Shown: positions 1 through 8,748, counted from the first letter of the stretch. The stretch: 42,212 nucleotides of DNA from OFTM10 sp964344055 (GCA_964344055.1 CAYFLT010000037.1:1-42212); one strand, 5' to 3'. The notes: generated by a model from the letters alone, not told the origin. Made by a program: numbers and translations.

Positions 1-785
1 ACCTTCACCGCCGCCTCGCCCATCGCCGTGATGATCTCGTCGGGGATGCCGGCGGCCGGTGCCTCTTCGATCAGCTTCTGGTGCCGGCGCTGCGCCGAGC
101 AGTCGCGGGTGCCCAGATAGACACAGTTGCCGTGGCTGTCGGCGAGCACCTGGACCTCGACGTGGCGCGGCTTGGTGAGATAGCGCTCCATGTAGCACTC
201 GTCGCGACCGAAGTAGCTGGTGGCCTCGCGCTTGGCGCTGTCGAGCTGGTCCGCGGCCTCATCTGCGTTGTTGACGACCTTCATGCCGCGACCGCCGCCG
301 CCGTAGGCCGCCTTGATCGCAACCGGCCAGCCGTGTTCGTCGCCGAACGCGATGATCTCCGCGGGGTCCGTGATGAGGTCGGTGGTGCCGGGGACCCCGG
401 CCACATCGACCCGCTCGGCGGCCTCGCGAGCCGAGATCTTGTCACCCATGACCTCGATGGCCTCAGGGGGCGGACCGATGAAGGTCACGCCTCGTTCGGT
501 GATCGCCCTTGCGAAATCGGCGTTCTCGGAGAAGAACCCGTAGCCCGGATGGACGGCGTCGGCACCACTCTTCTCGATCGCCGAAAGGATCGCGTCGGTG
601 TCGAGGTAGGACTCGGCCGCGGTCTGTCCACCGAGCGCGAAGGCCTCATCGGCAAGTCGGACGTGAAGCGAATCGCGGTCGAGGTCGCTGTAGACCGCGA
701 CGGTGGGGATGCCGAGTTCGCGGCAGGCTCGGATCACCCGAACTGCGATTTCCCCCCGGTTTGCGATGAGCACTTTGGAAAACAC
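1..785 (-). CDS. accC: Acetyl/propionyl-CoA carboxylase biotin carboxylase subunit (N-terminal part)
   Basis: ATP-dependent carboxylation of biotin on the carrier protein, the first half-reaction of acyl-CoA carboxylases that supply malonyl- or methylmalonyl-CoA for lipid synthesis. About 261 residues are visible; the 3' part lies beyond base 1. Seen: N-terminal biotin-carboxylase signature KVLIANRGEIAVRVIRAC (residues 4-21), HPGYGFFSENA (79-89), the ATP-grasp glycine loop YGGGGRGMK (161-169), then RHVEVQV and CSAQRRHQKLIEEAPA, all typical of the family. The start is the GTG at 783-785, because an in-frame stop lies two codons upstream. The protein may continue into a biotin-carrier domain, as in mycobacterial AccA3, but that cannot be seen. 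It is divergent from biotin ligase birA with only 18 bases between start codons, which fits joint control of the enzyme and its biotinylation. Confidence 0.95.
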   Translation of the reverse strand, partial: MFSKVLIANRGEIAVRVIRACRELGIPTVAVYSDLDRDSLHVRLADEAFALGGQTAAESYLDTDAILSAIEKSGADAVHPGYGFFSENADFARAITERGVTFIGPPPEAIEVMGDKISAREAAERVDVAGVPGTTDLITDPAEIIAFGDEHGWPVAIKAAYGGGGRGMKVVNNADEAADQLDSAKREATSYFGRDECYMERYLTKPRHVEVQVLADSHGNCVYLGTRDCSAQRRHQKLIEEAPAAGIPDEIITAMGEAAVK

Positions 786-803
786 GTGCTAATGACTACC
801 TGA

Positions 804-1580
804 ATGCAGGCCGATTTGGCGACCCCAGACGCGAATCCCTTTGTGCTCGCCTCGCTGGCCGCACCCGAGGCGGGCTTCGGCCGGCTCCGCCATCTCGAGC
901 GCACCGGCTCCACCAACACCGATCTCGCCGAGGAGGCCCGCGGAGGGCTGACCGAGCCGGCCGTGCTGGTGGCCGACCTCCAGACCCGTGGCCGTGGTCG
1001 GCTCGATCGGGTCTGGGAAGCATCGGCGGGCGATCACCTGTTGGCGAGCTTCCGGCTCCCGGCCACCGAGCGCACCGCGAGCGACGTCGTGGCCGCCGTG
1101 GCAGCGGCGGCGCGGAGTGCGGCGGATGGTCTCGTGCCGCCGCCGGTGGCCATGAAGTGGCCCAACGACCTCGTGGTCGCTGGAGGGCCACACCCCGGGA
1201 AACTGGCCGGGATCCTCGCCGAATTCGTCCCCAGCGACCCCGCCACCGTCGTCGTCGGCGTGGGGCTGAACGTCGGCCCCATCGGGTTCGACGGTGCCAC
1301 GTCGATCTCGCTGTGCGGCGGCGACGCGGATCGAGACGCCCTACTCGCCGCGCTCATCGAGGGCCTGCCGCCTCGTCTCGGCGATCGTGATGGTGTCACC
1401 GAAGAGCTACGCCGCCATTCGGCCACGCTCGGCACCCGGGTTCGCGTGCTCCTACCGGAAGGCCGGACGCTCGTGGGTACGGCGCTGGACCTCGATGCCG
1501 ATGGTCACCTCCTGGTGGACGGCGGCGACACGGTGCACGTCGTGTCCGTCGGTGACGTGGTCCACCTTCGTTCGGAATGA
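804..1580 (+). CDS. birA: Biotin--[acetyl-CoA-carboxylase] ligase
   Basis: Activates biotin as biotinyl-5'-AMP and attaches it to the lysine of biotin carrier domains, so it serves the acyl-CoA carboxylase encoded divergently next door. The protein is 258 residues. Seen: STNTDLA (36-42), the biotinyl-AMP loop GRGRLDRVW (63-71), KWPNDL (118-123) containing the expected catalytic lysine, and a GVGLNVG motif. There is no N-terminal winged-helix domain, so this is a monofunctional class I ligase and probably not a DNA-binding repressor like E. coli BirA (family knowledge). The ATG at 804 gives the longest frame; a start slightly further in (GTG near 842) is possible, since no Shine-Dalgarno sequence is evident. 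Confidence 0.93.
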   Translation: MQADLATPDANPFVLASLAAPEAGFGRLRHLERTGSTNTDLAEEARGGLTEPAVLVADLQTRGRGRLDRVWEASAGDHLLASFRLPATERTASDVVAAVAAAARSAADGLVPPPVAMKWPNDLVVAGGPHPGKLAGILAEFVPSDPATVVVGVGLNVGPIGFDGATSISLCGGDADRDALLAALIEGLPPRLGDRDGVTEELRRHSATLGTRVRVLLPEGRTLVGTALDLDADGHLLVDGGDTVHVVSVGDVVHLRSE

Positions 1581-1636
1581 GCCGGTACCGAGGTCAGCCG
1601 TCGGAGGGCCGCTGAGAGAAAGGCAGGAGCCGCGGC

Positions 1637-1642
1637 TACCAT
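1637..1642 (+). promoter_or_regulatory. Candidate -10 box (TACCAT) for leaderless LCP gene
   Basis: TACCAT matches the actinobacterial TANNNT -10 pattern and lies 8 nt before the GTG at 1651, so transcription would begin at or beside the start codon. This is inferred from sequence and spacing. Confidence 0.5.
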
Positions 1643-1650
1643 CCGGCGCC

Positions 1651-3216
1651 GTGGTGGCCGACGGGAAGGTCGTCCTGAGGCGAACATGGCCTCAGCGGAT
1701 CGTCATGCTCGCGTGTGTGGGTGTGATCGGAAGCGCGCTCGCGGCCGCCTGGTTCGTCCAGAACCTCTATGTCGCAGTGGCCGAGATCCCTCGGGTGCAG
1801 ATCTCGGGTGACCTCCTCGTCACCGAGACCGAACCCGGCACGCCGGTCAACTTCCTGATCATCGGCAACGACAGCGCGCTCGGACTCGATCCCGACAGTC
1901 CGGTGCACATCGACCGGGACTACGACGACCGGGGAACGTTCAACGCCGACAGCATCTCGCTGGTCCGGGTCGACCCGATCGCCCGCCAGGTCTGGGTGGT
2001 GTCGATTCCGAGGGACCTCGTCGTCGACGTGCCCCGGTCCAAGGAGTGGAAGATCAACGCCACCACCCTCATCGGCGGCCCAGAGCTCCTCATCGAGACG
2101 ATCACCGACACCTTCGACGTCCAGCTGAACCACTACGTCCAGTTGGACTTCCTCGCATTCCAGGAGGTGGTGGACCAACTGGGTGGTGTGCCGGTCTGGT
2201 TCGAGAACCCGGCCCGCGATCTCGCGAGCCACCTCGATGTGCCGGTGGCCGGGTGCGTCGTCATGGACGGCACCGAGTCACTCGCATATGTGCGAGCCCG
2301 GCAGTACGAGGAGTTCATCGACGGCGAGTGGGTGTCGATCGGGGCCGATCAGCCGGATCTGGCTCGGATCCAGCGCCAGCAGGATTTCCTGGTCCTGGCC
2401 CTCGATCGGGCGGTTGCCAGAGGCGCAAGGAATCTCCCGACCATGGCCGCGCTCATCGAGGCCGGCGCGCAGAGCGTGGTGCTCGATTCGGGCCTCACGC
2501 CCGCCGAGCTCATCGATCTGGCCGAGGCATTCGCAGACTTCGACCCGGAGTCGCTCCAGCGGTTCACGCTCGACGTGATCCCCGAAGACGAGTACAAGCA
2601 CCTCACCTTCGTGCTGCACGACGCGAAGACAGAGCACAACGACGACGTGCTCGACATCTTCAGGGGCGTAGCGGACGGAGTGTCGCCCGCCGACGTGCGC
2701 TTCAGCGTGGTGGGCGCCGACATCCTCGAGGTGGACTCTGCCGCGGAGGTCCTCGTCGACGAGGTCGGGTTCGACGTCACCGGTCAACAACAGATCATGA
2801 ACTCGTCGGAGCCGTCGGTTGTCGTCTATCCACCCGGAGCGCGCTCCGAAGCGGAACTCCTCGCCCGCTATCTGATCCCCGTGCCGGCGCTGGTCGAGGA
2901 CCCGAGCGCCACCGACCTGACCCTCCTACTCGGAAGCGAGTTCGAACAGGTCTCCTTCTTCTTCCCCCACGATCTGGCCGAGACCCGGGCGGCCATCGAC
3001 GCTCACGGGGACGTCTCGGTGCCGGATCTCGGGACGACGAGCACTCTCCCGTCCACCACCACATCGACGACCGTTGCGGTCACCACCACGGACGGGCCGG
3101 CCCCCGCCGCGAGCGGAACGGATCCGGGCGAGGGCGCGGAGTCCGGGTCGGTCCAAACCACGACCACGCGCGCTCACACCATCGGTCGTCCACCGGAGGG
3201 CGAGACCTGCGGCTGA
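1651..3216 (+). CDS. LytR-CpsA-Psr (LCP) family cell-wall glycopolymer ligase
   Basis: LCP enzymes transfer lipid-linked glycopolymers such as arabinogalactan or teichoic acids onto peptidoglycan outside the cell. The 521-residue protein has a short cytoplasmic start, one membrane segment (about 17-35), then the LCP domain: VNFLIIGND, RGTFNADSISLVRVDP, VWVVSIPRDLVVDVP, INATTLIGG, the YVRARQY segment and DLARIQRQQDFL. The arginines in IPRD, YVRAR and ARIQR match those that contact the polyprenyl pyrophosphate in known LCP structures. A LytR_C-like region follows (about 350-440), then a Thr/Ser/Pro-rich tail likely to cross the wall. The GTG at 1651 is chosen because the frame upstream lies inside birA and a -10-like box sits 8 nt before it. 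The neighbouring sugar-nucleotide and glycosyltransferase genes fit envelope assembly. Confidence 0.88.
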   Translation: MVADGKVVLRRTWPQRIVMLACVGVIGSALAAAWFVQNLYVAVAEIPRVQISGDLLVTETEPGTPVNFLIIGNDSALGLDPDSPVHIDRDYDDRGTFNADSISLVRVDPIARQVWVVSIPRDLVVDVPRSKEWKINATTLIGGPELLIETITDTFDVQLNHYVQLDFLAFQEVVDQLGGVPVWFENPARDLASHLDVPVAGCVVMDGTESLAYVRARQYEEFIDGEWVSIGADQPDLARIQRQQDFLVLALDRAVARGARNLPTMAALIEAGAQSVVLDSGLTPAELIDLAEAFADFDPESLQRFTLDVIPEDEYKHLTFVLHDAKTEHNDDVLDIFRGVADGVSPADVRFSVVGADILEVDSAAEVLVDEVGFDVTGQQQIMNSSEPSVVVYPPGARSEAELLARYLIPVPALVEDPSATDLTLLLGSEFEQVSFFFPHDLAETRAAIDAHGDVSVPDLGTTSTLPSTTTSTTVAVTTTDGPAPAASGTDPGEGAESGSVQTTTTRAHTIGRPPEGETCG

Positions 3217-3269
3217 CCGGCGGACCGCAGGATCCCTGCAGCTGCCGCCGAGGGTGACTCACCGCTCCG

Positions 3270-3275
3270 TAGACT
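3270..3275 (+). promoter_or_regulatory. Candidate -10 box (TAGACT) for the ugd operon
   Basis: TAGACT lies 55 nt before the ugd ATG at 3331, predicting a leader of about 45-50 nt. The same hexamer precedes secA. No convincing -35 element was seen. Confidence 0.4.
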
Positions 3276-3330
3276 CACACCCGGCGTGCGGGTGCCGATC
3301 CGAAAGACTGAGTCGCTTCGAGGAGTGGAT

Positions 3331-4602
3331 ATGAACAGCACGATCGCGGTCATCGGTACCGGCTATGTCGGTCTCACCACGGGGGCCTGTTTCTCCCATC
3401 TCGGTCACCGGGTGATCTGCGCGGACATCGTTCCCGAGAAGGTGGAGAGCCTCACGCGTGGTGAAATCCCCATCCACGAGGCGGGCCTCGAGGATCTCGT
3501 CCGCGAGGGCATCGACAACGGCAACCTGTCGTTCGTCCTGGGTGCAGAGCACGCGGTCGGTGACGCGGATTTCGTCTATCTGTGTGTACCGACGCCCCAG
3601 GGAGCCGACGGATCGGCCGACCTCTCCTATCTCCAGTCCGCCGCACGAGAGATCAGCCCTCACCTCCAGCCAGGCACGGTGGTGGTCAACAAGTCCACCG
3701 TTCCGGTCGGTTCGACGCTGCTGGTCGAGCACGCGCTGGGCCGCTCCGACATTCCCGTGGTCTCCAACCCGGAATTCCTGCGGGAAGGCACCGCGGTCGA
3801 CGACTTCCTGAATCCCGACCGGGTGGTCATCGGTGCCGACGACCAGAGCGCGGCCGGCCGGGTGGCCTCCCTGTACCTGGGTGTCCGTGCGCCGATCATG
3901 GTCACCGACCCCGCGTCGGCGGAGACCTGCAAGTACGCGGCCAACGCCTTCCTCGCCACCAAGCTGTCGTTCACGAACGCCATCGCCGCGGTGTGCGAGG
4001 CGGTCGGCGCAGACGTCAACGACGTCCTGCTCGGAATGGGCTACGACCATCGCATCGGCCACGAGTTCCTCCGACCCGGTCCCGGCTGGGGCGGTTCGTG
4101 TTTCCCGAAGGACACTCGCGCCATCATCACGATCGCCGACGAGGCCGGCTACGACTTCTCGCTCCTGCGAGGCGTGGTGGAGGTCAACGACGAGCAGTTC
4201 GACCGGGTGGTCCGAAAGGTCGAGTCGGTCACGTCGCTCGACGGTGCCACCGTGGCCATGCTCGGCCTCGCCTTCAAGGCGGGTACCGACGACATCCGTG
4301 AGTCGCCGGCCCTGGAGGTCACGAAGCGCCTGATCGCGAAGGGCGCCAAGGTCCGGGGCTATGACCCTGCGGTGAAGGGACTCGACATCGATGGCCTCGA
4401 GGTGGTCGATGACGCCTACGCCGCTTGCGAGGGTGCCTCGGCGCTCGTGGTGGGGACCGAATGGGACGAGTTCAAGTGGCTCGACCTCGACAAGGTCGCC
4501 GACAGCATGGCCGAACGGCACGTGATCGACGCCCGGAACCTCCTGGACCGCGGTGCGCTCCGCCGTCGCGGCTTCAGCTACCAGGGAGTGGGTCGCAGCT
4601 GA
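3331..4602 (+). CDS. ugd: UDP-glucose 6-dehydrogenase
   Basis: Oxidises UDP-glucose to UDP-glucuronate with two NAD+, giving the precursor of UDP-xylose and uronic-acid polymers. The protein is 423 residues. Seen: Rossmann motif IGTGYVGLTTGACF near the N-terminus, GPGWGGSCFPKD with the catalytic cysteine at residue 257, and GLAFKAGTDDIRESPALEV at the start of the UDP-binding domain. The ATG at 3331 is preferred over an upstream in-frame GTG (3286) because GAGGAGTG sits just before it and the family motif then starts at residue 5. The stop overlaps the start of the next gene (TGATG), implying translational coupling with the UDP-glucuronate decarboxylase that uses its product. Confidence 0.95.
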   Translation: MNSTIAVIGTGYVGLTTGACFSHLGHRVICADIVPEKVESLTRGEIPIHEAGLEDLVREGIDNGNLSFVLGAEHAVGDADFVYLCVPTPQGADGSADLSYLQSAAREISPHLQPGTVVVNKSTVPVGSTLLVEHALGRSDIPVVSNPEFLREGTAVDDFLNPDRVVIGADDQSAAGRVASLYLGVRAPIMVTDPASAETCKYAANAFLATKLSFTNAIAAVCEAVGADVNDVLLGMGYDHRIGHEFLRPGPGWGGSCFPKDTRAIITIADEAGYDFSLLRGVVEVNDEQFDRVVRKVESVTSLDGATVAMLGLAFKAGTDDIRESPALEVTKRLIAKGAKVRGYDPAVKGLDIDGLEVVDDAYAACEGASALVVGTEWDEFKWLDLDKVADSMAERHVIDARNLLDRGALRRRGFSYQGVGRS

Positions 4603-5517
4603 TGGCGCGCGTCGTCATCACCGGCGGCGCCGGCTTCCTCGGTTCTCACCTCTGCGACAAGCTGCTCGCCCGCGGGGACGAGGTCGTGGCGATCGACAAC
4701 CTGATCACCGGCAACGTCGCCAACATCGAGCACCTCTTCACCGAGCCTCGGTTCACATTCGTCATGCACGATGTCAGCACCTTCGTCTGGGTGCCCGGCC
4801 AAGTGGACATGGTGCTTCACTTCGCGAGCCCCGCGTCCCCGATCGACTACCTCGAGATGCCCATCCAGACCCTGAAGGTGGGTTCGCTCGGCACCCACAA
4901 CACCCTTGGCCTGGCCAAGGCGAAGGGCGCGAGGTACTTCCTCGCCTCGACCAGCGAGGTCTACGGCGACCCTCACGTCCATCCCCAGACCGAGGACTAC
5001 TGGGGGAACGTGAATCCGGTGGGCCCGCGTGGCGTGTACGACGAGGCCAAGCGGTTCGCCGAGGCGATGACGATGGCCTACCACCGCTACCACGGCCTGG
5101 ACACGCGCATCGTTCGGATCTTCAACACCTACGGGCCCCGCATGCGGCCCGGCGACGGTCGCGTGGTCTCGAACTTCATCGTCCAGGCGCTGGAAGGAAA
5201 GCCAGACTCGAAGCTTCTGCTATGTCGACGACGAAGTCCGTGGACTCCTGGCACTGCTCGACTCAGAAGAGAACGATCCGGTCAATGTCGGGAACCCGAA
5301 CGAGTTCACGGTTCGCGAGCTGGCCGACATCGTGATCGACGTCGTCGGATCGTCGTCGGAGATCGTCACCCGGCCCCTGCCGGTGGACGATCCGACCCAA
5401 CGTCGCCCGGACATCACCCGAGCCAGGGAACTGCTCGGGTGGAAGCCGGAGATCGAACTCCGCGAGGGCGTCAAGCGAACGGCCGAGTACTTCGCTGCCC
5501 TGGCCGACGCCTCCTGA
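4602..5517 (+). pseudogene. uxs: UDP-glucuronate decarboxylase (UDP-xylose synthase), frameshifted
   Basis: The family decarboxylates UDP-glucuronate to UDP-xylose. The first 200 residues are intact: GGAGFLGSH, VLHFASPASPIDY, STSEVYGDP, and the SDR pair Y146/K150 in YDEAKRF. At about 5202 the frame breaks. GKP is followed directly, in the next frame, by QTRSFCYVDDEVRGLLALL and the normal C-terminus to the TGA at 5515-5517. Family members have about eight more residues (a YGDGS-type segment) at this point, so the data fit a deletion of about 26 nt. Both halves remain well conserved, so this is either a recent inactivation or an assembly error; the nearby N gaps favour error. It is coupled to ugd and converges with the fucose synthase gene. 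Confidence 0.85.
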
Positions 5518-5525
5518 ACGGGGCG

Positions 5526-6488
5526 TTAGTTCCGCTTCGACTCGGCGAGTTCCCGATTGTCCTCGTACCAGTCGATGGTGGCGCGTAGCCCCTCGCGGAA
5601 GTCGGTGTGGGCCTCGAAACCGAACAGCTCGCGGGCTCGGGACGCGTCGACCGAGCGCCGGGGTTGACCGTCGGGCTTCGATTCGTCCCAGCGGATCCTT
5701 CCCTCGAACTCGGTCAGTTCGGCGATGATCTCCACCAGTTCCTTGATGAGTAGTTCACGGTCGGCTCCGAGGTTGACCGGCTCCGGTCCGGCCCAGAGCT
5801 CGGTGGCTCGCACGATGCCATCGGCGGCGTCGTCGACGTAGAGGAACTCGCGGCTCGCGCCGCCCGTGCCCCAGACTTCGATCTCCTCGGTCGCCTCCTC
5901 GCGGGCGATCACACACTTGCGGATCAGCGCCGGGATCACGTGCGACACATCCGGATGGAACTTGTCGCCCGGGCCGTAGAGGTTCGTCGGCATCAGGTAG
6001 GCGCCCTGCTGGCCGTACTGGGCCTGGTTGGCCTGCAGGTGCACGAGGTGGGCCAGCTTGGCGATTCCGTACGGCGCGTTGGTCTCCTCGGGGTAACCCG
6101 TCCACAGCGAGGTCTCCTGGAACGGGACCGGGGTGTGTTTCGGGTACGAGCAGATCGTGCCGATGACCACGGTCTTCGCGACGCCGGCGAGCCGCGAGGC
6201 CTCGATGACGTTCGTGCCGAGCATGAGGTTCTCGAAGTAGAGATCGGCGGGAGCCGCCATGTTGGCCCCGATGCCGCCCACTCGGGCTGCGAGGTGGATG
6301 ACCGTGTGGGGGGCCGCCTCCGCGATGGCGGTGTCGGTGGCTTCCCGATCGCGGAAGTCGACCTCTCGGCTCGATGGAGCGACGATGTCGGTGACTCCCC
6401 GTCGCCGGAGTGCCGCGATGACCGCGCCACCGAGAAAGCCGGTGCCGCCGGTGATGTAGAACCGCCGCTCGTGGAATGGAGTCTCCAT
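5526..6488 (-). CDS. fcl: GDP-L-fucose synthase (GDP-4-keto-6-deoxy-D-mannose 3,5-epimerase/4-reductase)
   Basis: Converts the Gmd product GDP-4-keto-6-deoxymannose to GDP-L-fucose with NADPH. The 320-residue SDR enzyme has ITGGTGFLGG (12-21), HLAARVGGIGANM (65-77), the GTICSYP segment holding the family's catalytic Ser/Cys region, YGIAK with Y140 and K144, the TNLYGPGDKFHP signature, and REFLYVDDAADG. Length and motifs match bacterial WcaG/Fcl well. The ATG at 6486-6488 is chosen because the family motif follows it closely; the frame further upstream overlaps a divergent gene. A TACGAT box lies 9 nt before it. Its partner gmd is about 8 kb away rather than adjacent, which is unusual since the two are commonly neighbours. 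Confidence 0.93.
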   Translation of the reverse strand: METPFHERRFYITGGTGFLGGAVIAALRRRGVTDIVAPSSREVDFRDREATDTAIAEAAPHTVIHLAARVGGIGANMAAPADLYFENLMLGTNVIEASRLAGVAKTVVIGTICSYPKHTPVPFQETSLWTGYPEETNAPYGIAKLAHLVHLQANQAQYGQQGAYLMPTNLYGPGDKFHPDVSHVIPALIRKCVIAREEATEEIEVWGTGGASREFLYVDDAADGIVRATELWAGPEPVNLGADRELLIKELVEIIAELTEFEGRIRWDESKPDGQPRRSVDASRARELFGFEAHTDFREGLRATIDWYEDNRELAESKRN

Positions 6489-6497
6489 CGAGAGGAG

Positions 6498-6503
6498 ATC
6501 GTA
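6498..6503 (-). promoter_or_regulatory. Candidate -10 box (TACGAT) for fcl
   Basis: Reads TACGAT on the minus strand, 9 nt before the fcl ATG. It is only 11 nt from the box of the divergent glycosyltransferase at 6515-6520, so the two promoters would overlap and could compete for polymerase. Confidence 0.45.
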
Positions 6504-6514
6504 GCCGCTCGTGA

Positions 6515-6520
6515 CAGACT
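6515..6520 (+). promoter_or_regulatory. Candidate -10 box (CAGACT) for the GT4 operon
   Basis: CAGACT, one base off TAGACT, lies 7 nt before the GTG at 6528. It is weaker than the other boxes because the first T is missing. Confidence 0.35.
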
Positions 6521-6527
6521 CCGGCCC

Positions 6528-7622
6528 GTGCCCCGACGTGTCGCAGCCGTGGTCGAACAGTGCTGGCACCGGGTCCCGGGAGGGACCGCCGCCTCCACTG
6601 TCCGCAGCCTCGGCGCGCTCGCCGACCGAGACGACTGGGAGGTCGTCGGCGTGGCGGCCCGCCATGGGCGGCCCGCTCCCGACGCGCTCTCGGTCGACTT
6701 CGACGTCCGGCATCTCCCGCTGCCCCGGCTTGCCCTCTACGAGGCCTGGCACCGCCTCCGGCGGCCATCGGTCGAGCGGTTCACCGGACCGGTCGACGTC
6801 GTCCATGCGACCGGTGGAGTGGTTCCCCCCGGCGGGCCCGGCGCGCTCGTGGTCACGGTGCACGATCTCGCCTTCCTCCATCGTCCTCAGCACTTCACCC
6901 GGCGAGGGGTGTCGTTCATGCGGCGCTCGTTCGAGCTCGCCCGCGAGGAAGCCGCCGTCATCGTCGTGCCATCCGAGGTCACTGCGGCCGACTGCGAAGC
7001 GCAGGGGATCGACCGGGGTCGGATTCGGGTGATCCCCTGGGGAGTGGAGGTGGCGGAGATCGACGACCGGCAGAGGGATGAGGTGCGCCGCCGGCTCGGC
7101 CTGCCCGACCGGTTCGTTCTGTGGGTCGGCACCGCGGAACCGCGAAAGAACGTGGATCGCCTGATCGCCGCGCATGCGGCGGCCGAGACCGGTCTTCCCC
7201 TGATCCTCGCCGGACCCGACGGTTGGGGTCTCGACCTCGCCACGCTCATCCCCACCGGAGCCGATGTGCGCCACATCGGCGAGCTGTCGGCTGGGGATCT
7301 CCCGGTGGTCTTCGACCTGGCCGACATCTTCGCCTTCCCGAGCCTGCTCGAGGGCTTCGGCATGCCGGTCCTGGAGGCCATGGCGCAGGGCACGGCGGTC
7401 ATCACCAGCCGGGGCACCGCCACCGAGGAGGTCGCCGGATCGGCGGCGAGGCTCGTCGACCCCGAAAGCGAGCAGGCGATCGCGGGAGCGCTTGCGGCCC
7501 TCGTGAGCGACGACGCTCGCAGATCGGAGCTGGGAGAGGCAGGACGGCGGCGGGCCGCAACCATGAGTTGGGATGCGACCGCGGCCGCGCTGGCTGCTGT
7601 CTACGAGGAGGCGGCGTCGTGA
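6528..7622 (+). CDS. GT4-family glycosyltransferase (first of three)
   Basis: A retaining, GT-B fold glycosyltransferase that would transfer a nucleotide-linked sugar to a lipid-linked or polysaccharide acceptor at the cytoplasmic membrane. The protein is 364 residues. Seen: the N-terminal half with VVTVHDLAFLHRPQHF, the central FVLWVGTAEPRKNVDRLI typical of GT4, and the C-terminal E-x7-E nucleotide-sugar motif EGFGMPVLE (E275 and E283). It resembles the mannosyl- and rhamnosyltransferase branch in general; the donor cannot be told. The GTG at 6528 is inferred from the start of similarity and the -10-like box before it. The gene overlaps the next by GTGA, so the two are coupled. Confidence 0.85.
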   Translation: MPRRVAAVVEQCWHRVPGGTAASTVRSLGALADRDDWEVVGVAARHGRPAPDALSVDFDVRHLPLPRLALYEAWHRLRRPSVERFTGPVDVVHATGGVVPPGGPGALVVTVHDLAFLHRPQHFTRRGVSFMRRSFELAREEAAVIVVPSEVTAADCEAQGIDRGRIRVIPWGVEVAEIDDRQRDEVRRRLGLPDRFVLWVGTAEPRKNVDRLIAAHAAAETGLPLILAGPDGWGLDLATLIPTGADVRHIGELSAGDLPVVFDLADIFAFPSLLEGFGMPVLEAMAQGTAVITSRGTATEEVAGSAARLVDPESEQAIAGALAALVSDDARRSELGEAGRRRAATMSWDATAAALAAVYEEAAS

Positions 7623-8734
7623 CCGCTGTCGTCGCCAACCTGTCGTTCATCGTGCCGGGTGCTGTCGGCGGCAGTGAGGAGTACAGCGTCCGCCTCCTCG
7701 AAGCCGTCGCCGAGAAGGGAGCCGACGACCTCGAGGTGAGGGTGGCCGGTCATCGCTCGCTCTTTCTGAACCACCCGTCGATCGCCGATCCGCAGTCTCG
7801 ATACTCCTTCCGCGGCCCGATCCATCGACGGCCCTACCGGGTTGCGGTGGAATCGACCTGGCTCAACCGGGTCACGAGAGAGGCCGCGTTGGTCCACCAT
7901 TTCGGAGGCCGCCTGCCGGCTCGCGGGCGTCGGCCCGCGGTGGTGACCATCCACGACATCCAGCCCCTGGACCTTCCCGAGAACTTCTCCGGTGTGAAGC
8001 AGCGCTACCTCCGGTGGGTGCTGCCCCGAACCGCGGCGGCCGCGGCGCTGATCTGCACTCCTTCGCAGTGGGTCGCGGATCGGGTGGTCGAACGGCTGGG
8101 CGTTCCCCACGACCGGGTGCGGGTCGTGTCGTCGACCGCCGGATCGAATCGCACTCCGGGCGATCCGTCACCCCTGGTCAGCGAGCTCGGCGCGAGGCCG
8201 TTGATCCTGTATCCCGCGGTCACCCACCCTCACAAGAATCACTCGGTGCTGATCTCGGCCATGCCCGGTGTCTTGCGTCGTCATCCCGAGGCGCTCCTCG
8301 TTCTCACCGGCGGCCGTGGTGGAGCCCACGAGCAGGTTGTCGAATCGATCCGGTCGTCGGGTCTGGAGGGTTCGTCGATCCGCCATCTCGGCCGGATCGA
8401 CCATGCCACGCTCGTGGAGCTGACCGGTCGTGCCGACGTCGTCGCGTTCCCCTCCCAGTACGAGGGCTTCGGTCTTCCGGTGCTCGAGGCGATGCAGAGA
8501 GGCACTCCGGTCGTGGCCGGCAACGCCACCGCCCTCCCGGAGGTGGTCGGGGACGCCGGTGTGCTCGTCGATCCCGAGGATCCGGAGCGATGGGCGGCCG
8601 AAATCGCGGATCTGCTCGGTGATGATCGCCGTCGCACAGAGCTCGCGGTGGCGGGCGCGGCGCGGGCGGCGGAATACGAGCCGGACGGTGCGGCCGCGTC
8701 CCTTCTCGCCGCTTGGCGCGATGCGCTCGCGTGA
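7619..8734 (+). CDS. GT4-family glycosyltransferase (second of three)
   Basis: A second 371-residue GT-B glycosyltransferase. Seen: LSFIVPGAVGGSEEYSVRLL at the start, VVTIHDIQPLDLPENF, the hinge region PLILYPAVTHPHKNHSVLI, and EGFGLPVLE (E282 and E290), the E-x7-E motif of GT4 enzymes. Its architecture is like the preceding gene, but the sequences differ enough that they probably add different sugars or linkages. The GTG start overlaps the previous stop by four bases (GTGA), and its own stop sits at the next gene's candidate starts. Donor and acceptor are unknown. Confidence 0.85.
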   Translation: MTAVVANLSFIVPGAVGGSEEYSVRLLEAVAEKGADDLEVRVAGHRSLFLNHPSIADPQSRYSFRGPIHRRPYRVAVESTWLNRVTREAALVHHFGGRLPARGRRPAVVTIHDIQPLDLPENFSGVKQRYLRWVLPRTAAAAALICTPSQWVADRVVERLGVPHDRVRVVSSTAGSNRTPGDPSPLVSELGARPLILYPAVTHPHKNHSVLISAMPGVLRRHPEALLVLTGGRGGAHEQVVESIRSSGLEGSSIRHLGRIDHATLVELTGRADVVAFPSQYEGFGLPVLEAMQRGTPVVAGNATALPEVVGDAGVLVDPEDPERWAAEIADLLGDDRRRTELAVAGAARAAEYEPDGAAASLLAAWRDALA

Positions 8735-8740
8735 GGAAGG
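8733..8740 (+). promoter_or_regulatory. Ribosome binding site deciding the start of the third GT
   Basis: GAGGAAGG lies 8 nt before the GTG at 8749. It supports that start over the in-frame GTG at 8731, which overlaps the previous stop. Confidence 0.55.
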
Positions 8741-8748
8741 CTTCGGCC

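Noticed and set aside
81..803. A long plus-strand open frame over the first gene
   Set aside because: The minus strand encodes a clear biotin carboxylase with all family motifs; the plus frame is a high-GC shadow with no recognisable motif.
3259..4521. A 420-residue antisense frame over ugd
   Set aside because: It mirrors the ugd codons and has no motif; ugd is unambiguous.
5203..5517. A separate small gene downstream of the uxs break
   Set aside because: Its residues continue the uxs family C-terminus exactly, so it is the second half of a frameshifted gene.
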